From assembly GCA_029948255.1 (NCBI GenBank), contig JALIZF010001682.1, positions 62,001 to 126,000 on the forward strand: 64,000 nucleotides of DNA. The letters are read 5' to 3'. Source of the DNA: Telmatactis stephensoni (Eukaryota; Cnidaria; Anthozoa; Actiniaria; Isophelliidae). Under the pieces are notes generated by a model. That model saw only the letters and a list, made by a program, of their open reading frames with translations, had not been told where the DNA came from and did not search any database. How positions within the stretch are numbered: the stretch's first letter is position 1; each line of letters starts with the position of its first letter. Below, piece after piece: positions 47,521-62,400 of this stretch. A program made the position numbers and the translations under genes.

Positions 47521-50500
47521 ATGGGTCGATCCAGGAAGCGATACAACTGGAAAGCAAGGCAAGGGAACCAGGAGACAGATTATTCAACTGTAAACAATAC
47601 TGCTCGTTTTGGCGAAGTCTTAGATAATAGTATTTTAAAACAAAGCGATTATGGGACTTCTGCTGGCGATACCAATCCATTGGTTTTAGAAAACAAGCAA
47701 AAGTCTAGAGAGACTAAAGCCTTGAAGGTAGAAAAAAAGAAAAAACTGTCTAAATCGCAAAGAAAACGTCTAGAAAAGATTGTAGAAAGAAAGCAGAAGA
47801 AGGCTAAACGAGCTGACTTGTTGAAAGAGTTAGAAAAACATGCTGTCAGCGAAAGCGAGCTTGAACTTATGAGCTCAGCAACTAGGCTTGGACAACTGAA
47901 CCGCAAAAGGAAACTTTCAGAAACAGTACCCGAGATTTCTAAAGAAACAGTGCAACATGATCTTATTTCTAGTGTTTCCAAGGGAAGGAAAAAAGCTAAA
48001 AAGGTGCGTCTGTTGAGAAAGGCAATGGAGCCGTTATCAAAGCCTGAGAATGTGGAAGAAGGTGATACTGAGTCGGAGTCGGATTCAGAAAGCAGTGATG
48101 ATGAAGTTGAGGAAAATCCTGATGAAAGCTCGTGCGTCGAGAATTTAAAGGAGGAGAATTCAGAGCAAGCTAAAAGTCAAAGTTCACCGGATTTGAAGCA
48201 AAATGTTGACACAATGAGGGAAAACGACAAGAAACCTAAGGAGCCTCAAAAAGATAATGAAAATTCCATAGAAATGTTGGATTGCAAGTCTATATTTCAA
48301 TCGGAAGCGAAAGTTCCTAAACCAGCAGTATTTGTAGAAGTAAATAGAGATCCAGAAATCCAAGCAGCAAGATTACAGCTTCCTATTTTATCCGAAGAAC
48401 AAGCAGTCATGGAGGCTATCAATGAGAATGACGTGGTTATAATCTGCGGTGAAACCGGAAGCGGAAAGACCACACAAGTGCCTCAGTTTTTGTTCGAAGC
48501 AGGCTACGCCACACGCGGAAGAATTGGAATCACAGAACCGCGTCGAGTCGCAGCGGTCAGCATGTCAGAACGTGTTGCTAAGGAAATGAACACGGGTACA
48601 GATAAAATATCGTACCAGATTCGTTACCAAGGTAACTGCACAGACGACACTGTCATGAAGTTCATGACTGATGGTGTTCTACTCAAAGAAGTTGAGAGTG
48701 ACTTTCTCTTGTCGAAGTACTCTGTCATTGTTGTTGATGAAGCTCATGAGAGAAGTGTCTTCACGGATATCCTCATCGGGCTTCTTTCCAGAATTGTTCC
48801 CTTGCGCAACAAACAAGAAGGAAACGAGCTAAAGCTTGTTATAATGTCGGCAACACTGCGCGTAGAAGATTTCACTGAAAATACCAGGCTGTTTCCAAGC
48901 CCACCAATCAGCGTCAAGGTTGACTCGCGTCAATTTCCTGTCACAGTGCATTTCAATAAAAGAACTCCTGACGACTACATCGAAGAAGCGTACCGAAAAA
49001 TCTGTAAAATTCATCGGACTCTTCCCTCAGGAGGAATCCTTGTATTTGTTACTGGACAGAGCGAGGTCCATACTTTAGGTAGAAAACTTCGCACAACTTT
49101 TCCATATGGCAAAGATAAAAGGAAAAGACAGGAAAAAGACAGTAATAAAATGGCGGGAAATGAGTTCGACTTGAACAAGTACCCTATAGTTCCTTTGACT
49201 GAGGATTGCGAAGCTGAGGATGAGATGGAAGATACAGGCATCGACCAAGATGATGATTATGATAATATGGATGATTCAGCCTATACCACTGGAGTAGATC
49301 ACAATTTGCCTCTGTACGTACTCCCCCTGTATTCGTTACTTTCCAGCAAAGAACAAGCTAAAGTCTTTCGTTCAGCTCCGGAGGGGATTCGATCATGCGT
49401 TGTGGCCACAAACGTTGCAGAGACGTCATTAACAATTCCACACATCAAATATGTTGTTGATACTGGGATGGTAAAGAAACGTTTTTACGACAAGATCACT
49501 GGAGTTTCCTCATTCAAAGTAACCTGGACATCCAAGGCATCAGCCAATCAGAGAGCAGGCAGAGCTGGCCGAGTAGAGCCTGGTCACTGCTACAGGCTTT
49601 ACTCATCAGCAGTGTTCACGAACGACTTTGAAGAATTCTCTGAAGCTGAGATTTCACGCAGGCCAGTCGATGACTTAATGCTTCAAATGAAAAGCATTAA
49701 TATTAATAAGGTGGTTAACTTTCCCTTCCCCACTCCCCCTAGTACAGCAGCTTTGCAAGCCGCCGAGACTCTTCTCTTGGATCTTGGAGCACTGGAAAAC
49801 AAGAAGACTATCAAGGGCAATATCAATGCTGTAATTACTCCGCTAGGACGTTCCATGTCGAACTTTCCAGTATCGCCGCGTTATGCAAAGATGCTTTGCC
49901 TTGGACATCAAAAGAACTGTTTAGAGTACGTCATTGCTATCGTTTCTGCCCTCACAGTAAACGAAATTTTCATCGACGACATAAAAAGTGCAGGACTCAC
50001 CGGCGATAACGAGGAACTTAAGAAAAAGATTGCTAAAATAACACAACTAAGGCGTAGCTGGGCAGGTTACGGGGAAGCACAGAAGTTAGGTGACTTAATG
50101 GTACTCTTACGAGCTGTAGGGGCAAGCGAGTACGCTGGATGCACCGAGAAGTTCTGCTACGAGAACGGAATCCGCCATAAAGGAATGATAGAAATACGGA
50201 AACTGAGGACACAGCTGACAAACGTGGTCAATCTAGTTAATCCAGATTCGCAGGTCAAATTGGATCCTCAGATGAAGCCGCCAAGTGTTGAGCAGTGTAT
50301 TGCACTACGTCAAATTTGTCTTGCTGGTCTTGGGGATCGTGTTGCGAGGAGGATTCCAGCAGAAGAGCTAAAAGATCCCAAGCATAAGAACGCATATGTG
50401 TGTACGACACTGGAAGAACCTGTTTTTATCCATCCTAAGTCTGCATTATTCAGTGTTCTGCCGGATTACGTTGTTTACCAGGAGATTATGGAAACTACTA

Positions 50501-51915
50501 AGATGTTCATGAAAGGTAAGCCAGGCCCATTGTAATCTCTCTTTAGAAGGGATTTAGAATGGTTTGAGGATTGGTGGGGGAGTTTTTTTTTTGGGGGGGG
50601 GGGGAGGGGGAAAGGAGATAATCAGATAATCAGCTTTCCGAGTCTCTCAAATGGAATTTGTTAAATGTCTGTCTCTGTCTGAAAACTCCGTATCATTTAC
50701 CTGCAGGAAGAAGGTCGATTCGCTTTACTCTTCCTCGTATTGTCACATAGCTACTGAGATAACGCTAATTTTGACCGCAAACTTATTTCATTTACACTTA
50801 TTTCTAAAAACGTCGCGGTTCAGAGCAACAAGTGTCAAGCCAAGACCGAAATGAATGCTGGTTTTATGCCGGTAATGTTTTTGAACAAAATGTAAGCAGG
50901 CATTTTCACGTGCTTGTTAGCATAGTGCACTCAATTCTGTTGATAACGAATCTGATTTGAATACATTACCGGTAAAACCAGTATTCATTTTGGTCTTGGC
51001 TTGACGCTTGTTGCTTTGAACTACGACAACGTTTTTTACATAAGTGTAGATGGTTTTATATTTGCAGTGAATTCCGGTGCGTTATCGTCCACCATCGATA
51101 CCTCGGACGATTTATTGATTTTGTTGGGAACTTGCGATAACGTTGTAAGTTGTACATGTTAGAGCAGATTTTATAGAATGGTTTTCGTATGAGTGGGAAC
51201 ACTGTACGGTTACGATACGATACGGTTACAGCAGGAATTTCGAATGTTTTTATAGAAACTGTGATACTGGTACAGTTACGGCGGATACTGTACGGTAAGT
51301 TTCCCACTCAAACGAAAACGACTCTAATAAGCATTACGGCACTGACACGGTCACGGGTACGGTACAGTAAGTTTCCCACTCATATGAAAACGACTCCGTA
51401 TCATTAATCAAAGCTTTGCTTTTGTTGTCGTAGGAGTCACAGCCATTGAACCAGAGTGGCTACCAGTGTTGGTACCAAACAAATGCAGCTTCTCAAAACC
51501 TGACGAGAACCCACAGCCTCGCTTTGATGACGAGTCTGGTACTGTCAAGTGTCACATGGCATGTACTTTTGGAGTAAGAGCATGGCAAATACCCACCCAA
51601 GAGCTAGAATACCCATCAGGTCTTGAAAGGTTTAAGTGGTTTGCCAGGTTTCTTCTGGAAGGCAAAGTTGCCCCTCCTCTGCAGAAGTACGTCCCCATTC
51701 TTCTCGGGACTCCTGTATCGATGATTAAATCATGGGCTAAGCTACAGCCTCGTACAGAAGTTCTCCTCGCCGAGCTTGCTAGCGCTAATGTCGACAGTAA
51801 AGAAAGGCTATTGCAAGCTTTTGATGCAGATAAGAAGTTTTTACTTGGTGCTTATAAACAGTGGATCCCAAAAAGTCAACACAAGGAGTTGGTGGACTCG
51901 TGGCCTCCACTTTAG
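47521..51915 (+). CDS. DHX37: DEAH-box RNA helicase DHX37 (Dhr1)
   Basis: A nucleolar helicase that releases U3 snoRNA from pre-18S rRNA in the small-subunit processome. Two exons, 47521-50515 and 51434-51915, join in phase to 1158 residues (human about 1157). Lys-rich N-terminus starting [14 protein letters not shown], acidic stretch about 181-210, motif [10 protein letters not shown] from 310, DEAH 406-409, SAT 443-445, an acidic insert about 560-590 typical of this subfamily, motif VI 'QRAGRAGR', then winged-helix, ratchet and OB-fold parts ending [10 protein letters not shown]. The start is the ATG at 47521; an in-frame stop lies just upstream and the -3 position is A. Only one intron, near the 3' end, interrupts the gene, in contrast to the 33 introns of its neighbour. 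Confidence 0.97.
50795..51046. mobile_element. MITE in the DHX37 intron (CACTTATTTC family)
   Basis: TA-flanked inverted repeat: CACTTATTTCTAAAAACG at the left, and the complement of CACTTATGTAAAAAACG at the right. Arms total about 105 bp and include 'AGCAACAAGTGTCAAGCCAA' and its complement. The outermost bases match the ends of the MITEs at 5638, 8490 and 33951. Confidence 0.8.
51181..51391. repeat. Inverted-repeat element in the DHX37 intron
   Basis: GTTTTCGTATGAGTGGGAA at 51181 returns as TTCCCACTCATATGAAAAC at 51373-51391. A further copy, TTTCCCACTCAAACGAAAAC, lies at about 51301-51320. Between them are many short TACGGTTACG/GGTACGGTA words. It is a probable MITE with a nested end. Confidence 0.7.
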
Positions 51916-53441
51916 TGCAGTACACTTGAATTGTGCAAAGGCGACAATAATGGGATTCCTTTTGTGAAAGAACATTAGAAGCGCTAGTCTTGTTAAAAAA
52001 TCCCGTTTGCCTCACATGCACCATTTTACAATATAATACATCAAAACTGTGATTATATTATAGATGTACATTTCATTTTAATCGTCTACAGCTGAAATTA
52101 GTTTTAATTGTTGAAAATTGTTGAAAATCGTTTCAAGAAATATATATGTAACAGTTGTTTTGCAGTTTGCAAGAAAACAACAACAACAACAAACTATAAA
52201 GCTTGTTTCACGTTCAGACTTGTAGCACAGTTGAAGAGGGACATGATATAATATTTTTCGCCAATAATTCCTAATATTAGTCCAATATTTTTGGAAAGAT
52301 CCTATACATTAAGTCCTATACATTTTTTGTATGTGGCCATTTGAAGCCTTGACCTTGAGTATATTTCTTGATCAGTTTTGCATTGAAATCTCCCCACCCT
52401 CGTCTTAAACTATACATTGCGCTGGCTAACGGATATTGTTATGTGTCTAGAAATAGTTTTAGGGGTTGGTAACTAGATTCGTATTGCCAGGGGCTGATGT
52501 ATTTTGGCCTCGATTGTTGAGTCCGACGTCTGCCTTCATGATGGTAGTCGAAATTTTCTGTGGTTTACCAATTCGATATGCCGAGCCTAACGATATCACA
52601 TAAGCTTTTCATGTCACCGAAAATTTCCCCCCGATCTCCCCTGACTCGCGTGATATACCACGTTTGGTTGATGCTTCCGTGTCACAAATAGCACAATGTC
52701 TTGGGCTTCCTTTGGAACAGGTGAAATCGAATTGGCTCATTTTGAAGTTAGGAATGTTTATCTTGGTTACAGACTATTTGTTCAAGTAAAGAGCATATTT
52801 CTTTCTTTCTGATTTCATACCCTCAAATGGTCATGTATAAGCCTGTCCTTTAATTCTTTGGATGCCTGTGTTTTCTGAGCCAGCGATTTTTGTCAAACCA
52901 GAATGTCAAACCGGACATGCGTCATAGGTAATCGAGTAATGGCGTCGGGGTTCAAATTTAGCTGATTCCACCTGGCAAGAAACCTTGATTAAGGTATTAT
53001 TTTATTGCTCCAATATTTACAGCTATGGTATAAGAATTCTGATGAGAGATACGTGAACTATAAGTCCACCTTTATTTTGGGATCAGAAAGCTTCTTGTAG
53101 AAAATTGAAGTGATCGAGCAGATGACAACAGGAAGTGCAGTCGACCCATCGAACCATTAATTAGCTTGCTGTATTGTCTTGGAGACATCGTACGATATGC
53201 CACTCCAGCGATGACTTCAAAAGATATTTATATTCGGTGTTGTTTTGACAATGTAAGAATTGTTACATCTAATGCTCAACCAGAAGTGAACTTACAGTTG
53301 TGCAGCATGGAGGCAAAGTAAGCTTATCTCAAAATTGAGTCTATAAAAGAGTCGAAAAACTACTTGTTTTAAAAATACCGGATTGATAACAAGGAAGTAT
53401 GATACAAACTGAGAAGGAAGAACGCTTTTGACGCTATTGAC
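51916..53441. other. Spacer between DHX37 and SCAP
   Basis: Includes the DHX37 3' UTR and presumably the SCAP promoter and leader. I see no additional gene. A (AAC)n tract lies at about 52178-52192. Confidence 0.4.
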
Positions 53442-56400
53442 ATGGAAAAAACTGAGAGACCAAAGGATACAGAAGACAGTGATGAAGATGTTGATGCAAC
53501 AAGTGAATTGATCGCACAAGTTTGGTATCATCACGGATTATTCTGCGCCTCGCATCCTAAGCTGATCATTTTTCTCTCAGCCATTGTGGTTCTAACGTGC
53601 AGGTATTAATTTGATATTGTGTTGCATTGTATAAAGTATCATTTTAGTCGCAATTCATTGCATTTGACACTTCTGGATATAAATGATCACTATATTTGGT
53701 GTTAATTGTCGCTGAGCTAAATTCTTCAAAGCCATGCATCTCCTGTGTTTTTACAGCTAAGAGTTTAATACAATAATGATAGGATTTTATTGTACAACAT
53801 TGTACATATATAGAGAATTTCATTGAGTTAGCTATCATAGATTTTTTTTGTCATGATTTTTTTTGGTTTGTCTGCCAATTGATTTTTATTAAGGATATCT
53901 GGTGCCTTTACATGTACACTGGATACATAAATACAATTATTTGCAACAAATAATACTTTATGCCAAAAAATGAGTTTGTATAGTTGTTATAGTTCCGTAA
54001 ATAATACCCGGTGAAATCCCAGAGGTTTACCAGCTTAATTAATTTGTACAGTGGTTATATGGGGCTAGGGCAATTTATCTTCCATTGGCCCCCCTCCAAG
54101 AATCCGTTACTGGTCACGTCATATAGCTTCGCCATTCTGGTCATGCCAAGATTTCGTTGGCTAACTGTCAACATTCAGTTGGCATTTGACTTCCGAAGTT
54201 ACCTCCCCATTGCTGGCCACCTCTGTAATTTTTCACTGGGTGTTATTAGCGTTATTATTATCATGTAAATTTAGCGGGTGATTTTATTTAGGACTTTGAA
54301 GGCATAAAATAATCATTATTTTAATGTCCAGAATCTTTTTAAATTCTAAGAATTTGTATTAATTAACATGAATTTTCAGAGCTGACCACTGTCCTCATCT
54401 CATTCAGATATGGAAATACTAATAGGCATTAGATATTATTTTCCAAATTCTAGCCACACTCAACATTGGTTACGCTGATTATTTTATACCTAACTTCTTA
54501 GATGCCATGGAAATTATGTCCAAAGAGTTAATGTAATAGTATTAAAAAATCATAACTTTAGGCACATATTTCACAAAGACAATATTTAGTAGCCTAAGGC
54601 AACATGGATGTGTTGTTATGTTATCTATTGGAAGATCAGGTTCCTAATGCATTTTTTTTTTTGCTTCCCAATATAAAATGAGGGCAGACAGTAATAAGTT
54701 TTGTTCTCTTTTACTTCCAGTGCACCCCTGTTTACATCTCCTGGCTTCAATGTTCTTGTAACAGAGGAAAGAACAACCAAAACACTACTTGACAGTGGAA
54801 ATGAAACATTCTTACCACAATGGGTAAATAATATCTGATATACAATTATTAACTCCAAATTAAACAATTCAAACCTCCAAAGAATTAAGTCCAAGTGGTT
54901 TGAGTTATTGGGAGTTCATGTCATCAAGGGTTAAATTTCAGTGAATGTATGATTCAAATCTAATAGGCAAATCAGTTTTACTTTGACTTAAGGTGTAATG
55001 GCTTCAAGCTGTATAGTGACCAATGTGCTCTGCCAAATTAATTTGCTAGCAATGAAAAACTTGGAAAATTCAGTATCTAAGTGATTTGGAACTGCTGGTC
55101 TGATTTATGGCCTATAGGCATTCAGCATACAAGAGCCAGCTAAATAATATGGGTGTAACTAGAAAAACATACAGAAGTATGGCATCTGAAGTTGGTCTTA
55201 GTCTTTAATTAGTTCCATGAACTGTAGGGGGTAGTGGACTCTGTTCCTTCAATTAGGACTGGTTAGGCTAAAGAATGATTGTCTATCTGTGAAGAAAGTT
55301 TAAGTGTACATTGATCAAGGCTGACCAATAAATGATGCATCAAAGTGCACTGAAATTCACTGATTGAAAAAATTAAGTCCTAAAGGCCTAACGCAGATGT
55401 TGTATTCAGTCACATAAAATATAATGAAATATTTTATTATAATTAGACTTAGGACATACATTTAAATAATAAGATGGTCTTTTTAATACTATGTTGGGTC
55501 AGATGAGACAATATACCCAGGGCTCACTCAGTTATGGAAGAAGTCATAAAACATTCTTGATTGTAATATTCTAATTAATTCCAGTCCTAGGACATGTCAT
55601 GAAATACAGGTGTACAGGAAAAAATATTAAAGGAGCACTTGGATCAAAATCAATGAAAATTGAAAATGACTTGAAACTCAGTAGAGACCTATGTACACGG
55701 TGACAATAATCACCATGAAGCAATATTTTCTTCACATCCGAAAGAGACGGATAAAATTGTCAAAGTTTTTAGCATGTAAATTGTGAGTAAATGACGTCAT
55801 TATGACGTCAATTACTCAACCCTATTGTTCTTTTAGGTTTTAAACCAAAATTTCCCTGTGATAATGAGCTTACAATGTAATTTTTTTGTCGGAGATTAGC
55901 TAGTTATTTAATTATATTAACTGATCTTCATATAGAATCAATTTCCAATTTTCACCGATTTTCATCCAAGTGGGCCTTTAAGGACATGGAAACGTCTGTC
56001 ATTAAATGTTAGATTTCTGCCAAAGTGTTTCAGGTAGAAATGATGACATTTTGAAATTTTTTCATCAAGCATGAAAATGTCCAGCCAGTTGGTGTGTAAC
56101 AACTGTTTTGAGATCATTGGATTTGGACCAAAAGTTATGGAAATATCACAGAATTTTGTGTGCCAATTACCTTATTCTCCTTAATTTTCGCGGGTTCTTA
56201 AATTCGTGATTTTCGCAATTTTAAAAAATTCGCGAACTTAAAGATCCACAAAAAATAACGACCGCGAACTTTGATCTCGCGAAATTTAATGGACATAGAA
56301 AAATCATGTATTTGTGTTTTCAAGGGTCCTAAACAATTTTTAACACAAGCTGTGAGTACAAGGAGCTATCATCTATCAACTTTAGATGTTAGTGTCAAGA

Positions 56401-59400
56401 TTCGCCCAACTATTAGATGAATCGTTTAGTCTTCCCCCTGAGGATCCATTTGAAGAGATTGAAGGTTCTATTGAGATCTCCTAGAAAGGACATGTAACGA
56501 TACTCTCGATACTCGATAATGACTCGGAAGAACAAGAAGACTTTTTTTATTACTGTAAGTTAAGACTGACTTTTAGAGGAATACAGCTGCCGCTAAGGGA
56601 CAGCATATTGGTTTTGTTTCAATTGTTGATTATTACGTACAATTTTTGTAAAAAAGAAAAAAAAGTCACTTATTCTGTGTGAACTCATTCTGTTGCAATT
56701 TACCAAGTCATGCATTTGTATCTGCAAGAAAAGTTTGAACTTAATGTTGTAATGTTTTTGTTTCAACAGCTTGATGGGAAACCATTTGTGTACATTGCTC
56801 AGTTTGTCCTTACTACCCACTTATCTCCATGGATGACAGAAATTCAAAGTCATGAAATTATGAGACAAGTTTTACAACCTGCATTTAATGTCACAAAAAT
56901 AATAACTGATTTCAAAGACAAGAAAAGGTAAGAAATATATACTGTCCATTAAATTCTGAAAATAAACATATATATTTAAAGCTGATAATAAATTATTGAA
57001 TGCTGTTCAATTTATCCAAGCAAAGAGATGTTGTGTAACAAAGCTGCAACTAGGTATTTAGATAATTACAATCATTTAACTTCAGAGACAACACAGCACT
57101 TTTGATAAATTTTGACCAGCTGTTTTTGCATCTATTTAGATTATATTACTTTATAAAATAAAATACAATATAACACACGCTCTGATTCACCAAAGTGTTC
57201 AATTGACAAGTAGTACCATTCTGTATTAGAGCACATAGAATGCACACACTTTTTCAAATGAAATAAAAAACTTGTATTTTGTATTTTATAAAATTAATAG
57301 AAACCTGTGGTGTGTGCAGTTTTAGAGCGCCTGGCAATTGATCACTTGAGAGGCTTGCTAATGTCAACTCATGCTTCTCTTCATGCTTCTCTTATGTTCT
57401 CATCAATCCCTGCATGCTCCAAATTCACAAACAGCTCACACATGAGTTGTTTATTTCTTCAGGCTTGTACCCTGGAGATAACTAGTAATCAAAGTCCAGT
57501 TGCCTGGGTATAGTTTCTAGTTTCACAGAAGAGATGTTGTTTTCTTCTCATTAAATAAATTTTGTTATTGTTTGTATTACTTTATAGTGGTAAAGAATTG
57601 CCTGATATATGTCTGAATGTAACATCTGATAAAATGATAAGGCAAAGGTCTGGGTTAAGGTTGCAAGACCATCATTTTCTACCAGCTTCTGGCTGTTTGC
57701 TACTTTCTCCTGCCAACCTATGGAACAGAGACCTTGAAAGGTAACCATCTCATTTATAGATCATTAGGAATAGCTGAATAGTTTCTCTTGATTGTTCTCT
57801 GTCTGTCTGTCTGTCAGTCTATCTGTCTGTACACCACTCTCTAGTATTAATATTGTTCTCTAAAGGCAATGCCCCTTGACTATGAAAGGTGATTCAGTGG
57901 AGAATGTTGCTCTCCGTCCTTCTCCTCTCCCCTCTTTTTTGTTTTTGCTTACTAGATTTCTGGCAGCTTTAATTCTATAACTTACATGTACAGTGTACTG
58001 TAACTGAATGAATACAGTTGATATGATATCTTTTTTCTTTCTTTCCAGGTTTTCAAAAGATAAAGAGGTTTTTGATAATATGTACCAGAACTATGGCAGA
58101 CCTGCCTTCAACATTTTGCTGAAAGGTATTTATTGACTTTGCTGATTCATATCTATGCTTATTTCAAATGTCATCCAACTGTTCTACCAAAGTTAAATAC
58201 ATGGGAGAGCCATACTTGTTGAAACTTACTTACTAATACTTAGACCGAACTCCTGCTTGACCTGATAATACAATACATGCTCTTTCCAAAGTCTCCTATC
58301 GAACATGATGTTCCTGATCTCATCTACATCATCCAAATCAGTGTCTTTTTTGAGCACATTGATGTAGTTAATGGAAGAGGTGTTAATAATAATTGCTTTT
58401 AAATACCAATGATGCCATTGAAATGAAATGACATGTTATGGACATGCTCTACACAGAGGTGGCACAATGTTTGAACAAGGTTTATGGTATGCTTTGCAAT
58501 CATGGAACCCTGTCACCTAACCCTGCTACCTCCAAGAAGGTTTTTAAAACAGTTTGTTCTGATATTTGTTTAGAATTCATATTTGGAATGCCATTAAAGC
58601 AAACTGGTTTATATCCTAAGCTACAAGGGAGAGGCCCTGATAATATTGTTAGATATATTATTACATTGATCATGACATCACACCAACAAAGGTAAGGGAA
58701 CTAGCTATAGTTAGTGGACAGCATCACTGAACATTATTACAACCTATTTATAACCAGTGTGAAGTTTAATGACCACTCCAGACATGCTTGTGCAAAAGGT
58801 TTTAAAATTCATAATGGCTTGTCTCTTTTCAACTGTCAGATGGCCACTCAATGTTTTTTTTATGAATAGATACAGTAGCTTGAACAGGGCTTCACATATC
58901 CATGTCATTCTTGTCACAGTATGGTGAAATTTCCAGTGATTAGTAGGGCACCTGTGCCCGGCTAGAAGTTTTCGAGACGTTAATAAAGTTATTATTGTAG
59001 TGACAGGAATTTATTCATAACTTCTGTATCTGGTTGAGATTTGATAACTCAAATAATACAAACAGGCAACCTATTTTGGTGTTGCATGAAAACCAATTAA
59101 TAATAATTGATAACTTGATTTTTTACAGTTATATGGATGAATTGAAAGCAGAATTGCAGAAACATTATCCAGTGATTCCTGAATCAGGAGAAAGTGATTC
59201 TACGAAAGATGAAAATGTTGACCAAGTCGTACATATATATTACAAGGTACAAAATATTATGCTTGAAGAAACTGAGCTGTATTTGACTACAAGTCAGGTT
59301 GACTGTCAGTGTTCTTAATGATATTGATTTCTTGTATTATTGTTAGGATGATGGTGGAAGTCTTGTTGAATTGGGCCCAATAAGTGTTGCATATTTTGTT

Positions 59401-62400
59401 GTTTTTCTATACTTGGGATTTTCTGTTGGTAAGTATTAAAAAACATAAATTAGTACACTATCAAGCTTCATACTTATAAAATACATGTCTTCTTTCTTTA
59501 TTCTGACTGAATGTAGACCTTAACGTCCAATTTTTCAAAGATTTTACTCTGTCAGATTTACATTAAACTTGTATTTGTTTTTCCGTTTATTTCTGCATGT
59601 TTCTCAGCTAATGTTCTGTACTCTACAGCTAAGATAGAAATGGTAAAATCCAAGTGGGGTTTGGCATTCAGTGCTGTCATTACTGTAGTTGCATCACTGG
59701 TTATGGCTGGAGGTCTGTCAACATTCTTTGGTCTTGTACCAACTTTACACAGCAGGTAAAGTGTTACAGAAATATTCACAGCACATTTTGAGTTAATTAG
59801 AAAAAATACGGTATGGCACAGCTAGAGATTGATCAGGTAATAGACATACCATGTAAAGTACTTGGCAGTGATGGGTTATCCTTCAGGAGGGGAGCAGTGA
59901 TATTACAGAAATATTGAAAACCATCTTCAGGAAAAGTATAGTGGAAAAAGAAAGAGTTCGAAAGTAATCTCAGTTGATGTTTGCCCCACCTGTACCCCTG
60001 TTGGACTATTGATATAACATGAGTATTTCAATTATTTCCCCTTGTGTCATACAAGTGTTGATATAACAGTATTTATGTTTCCAGTGAGGTTTTTCCATAC
60101 CTTGTTATCATGGTTGGTGTTGAGAACACGTTGGTCATTACCAAGTCTGTTGTATCCACACCAGTTGATCTGGATGTCAAAATAAGGGTTGCTCAAGGTA
60201 TACTACATAATATATAGTATATACATCTTTCTTTATTCATATAATTATTCTATTTATTTGATTCATTTATTCAAATTTCCGTTAATTTAAGGTTTGAGCA
60301 AAGAGGGAAAGTACATGATGAAAAATCTGGCTACAGAAATGTTTGTCATTGGTCTAGGTTACTTTACATTTGTTCCTGCAATCCAGGTATTTAACATGGC
60401 CCAAGTGGTTTGATTATTTGATAGAGACCTTGTTAACAAGAGAGTAACCTTATGATCAGAAATAATAACTGATATCGCTGATATACTCCAGTGACTCTGG
60501 ACAAAGGTTTCAATTTGAGGCTATTGGACTAAAAGTACAACAAATGTACAGAAACTTGCCTGACAGCCTTGACCCAAAACTTGTTTTCAATTTCATTGGA
60601 ACTGTGTAATGTCAATATCAGCTATAACAGATGAATAATTATATTATTTATAGACTCATATCACGCAAGTGTGAGGTTATTAATTATTTGATTTATCGGA
60701 AAAAGGAATTCACTATCAATTTCATCACACTGATATTAGTAAAATTGCAATGAGCTTTTATCATGTAATTCCAAAAGTCACAGTACAGAAATATAATTAC
60801 CATAGCTGGAAAGAGCACGTCAAAATTAGTAAAACTGTGAAGTTTGAATGAACTAACTTTTAAACTCACGAAGATATGAATTTTCCGAAATCGAAATTTT
60901 GTATGAAAACATTCGCTGGTAGGCAAGAGATGCCTACCAGCAAAGGCTTTCTTACAAATTCACACTTTTCAAAAATTCATATTCTCGCGAGTTTTGGATT
61001 TAATTCCTTCAAACTTCACTGTCTTGCTAATTTTAACATGCTCTTTCCAGCTATGGTAATTCTTTTTCTGTTTTACGAATTTAAAAATACCTGATAAAAG
61101 CTCATTGTTTGGGGAGATTGCTCTTAAATTGACAAAGATATGAATTTTTAAAACTTAGCATTTTTACTAAGAAATGTATGTTGGACGGGCATCACATGCA
61201 TGGCTAGCCTCGTTATCATGCTAAACACATACATTTCTTTACAAAAATTCCACAAAAATATCTAGCTTCAAAAATCCATAACTTCGTCAGTTTAAGTGCA
61301 ATCTTTATGAAACTCTGCAATTTTACTAATATCAATGTGATGAATTTGATAGTGAATTCGTTTTTTCAATAGATAAAATATTTTATATTGTCACATTAGC
61401 GTGATAAGGGTCTATTAATAGCATTTGTTGATATAACTGTTTTTCTTTTGCCTAGGAATTTTGTCTCTTTGCATTAATTGGTCTTCTCACTGATTTCTTC
61501 CTTCAAGTTTTTCTTTTCTCCACAATTCTTTCTATTGACATAAGACGTATGGAGGTAGGTACATATTATAAATCTGGAGATCACGACCAGGAAACTGACA
61601 TTCCTTGTGCCAGGACTACTATAAAAACCTTTGCATCCAATTGTGACGTGTTACCTTTCATTTGGGCCAGATTTTGAACTTGTTCCAGTTTTCTTTCATT
61701 ATTTTAAATAACTCTGACTAGCTCTTGATATTAGTGAATGCGAAGTTTAAACATTCGAAAACTTTGAGTTTGTGTAAATTGGATAGCAGTTTCATAACAT
61801 TTTTAAAATGACCCCAAAGCAGGGCTCTGTAGTCTCCAGTCTCCAGTCTCCAGTTGCATGAAAGTTAACGTTGGACGTAACTATTAACGTCGGACGTTCA
61901 GCCCAGTTAAACCACTGTTAGTAACGTCGGACGTTCAGCTCAGTTAAACCACTGTTAGTAATGCCTTACGTTAGTTACGTGTGATGTTACGTTTTGTGCA
62001 ATTAGACCTTGGTTATGATCTGTGCAATTTTACTGTGCCTTGAATTGCTGTCATACTAAATTTGGCGCGTGGCCGTAAATTATACGGTGCAAAATGGAGA
62101 ATGGGATGAATTCTTAACAGAATTCGAATCCGATTTTCTTTTTCGACTTACCTGTTTTTGTTATATATTGCAGATTTCTGACCTTGACCGAATATCTATA
62201 CAACAACAGATAATGAAAAGAAAAACGTCTCAACTCAGTACCAACATAACAAGTCTAAAAACCTCCAGTCCTGTTAGTCCCACCACACCACGGCTTCTTC
62301 CTCCCCTGCCAGTAGATTCCATTAAGACCCCATCCGAAAGCCGTGTCATTCCTGGCAAAAGCAAGAGATTGAAATTGGTGAATTTCTGGGCAAGAACTCG

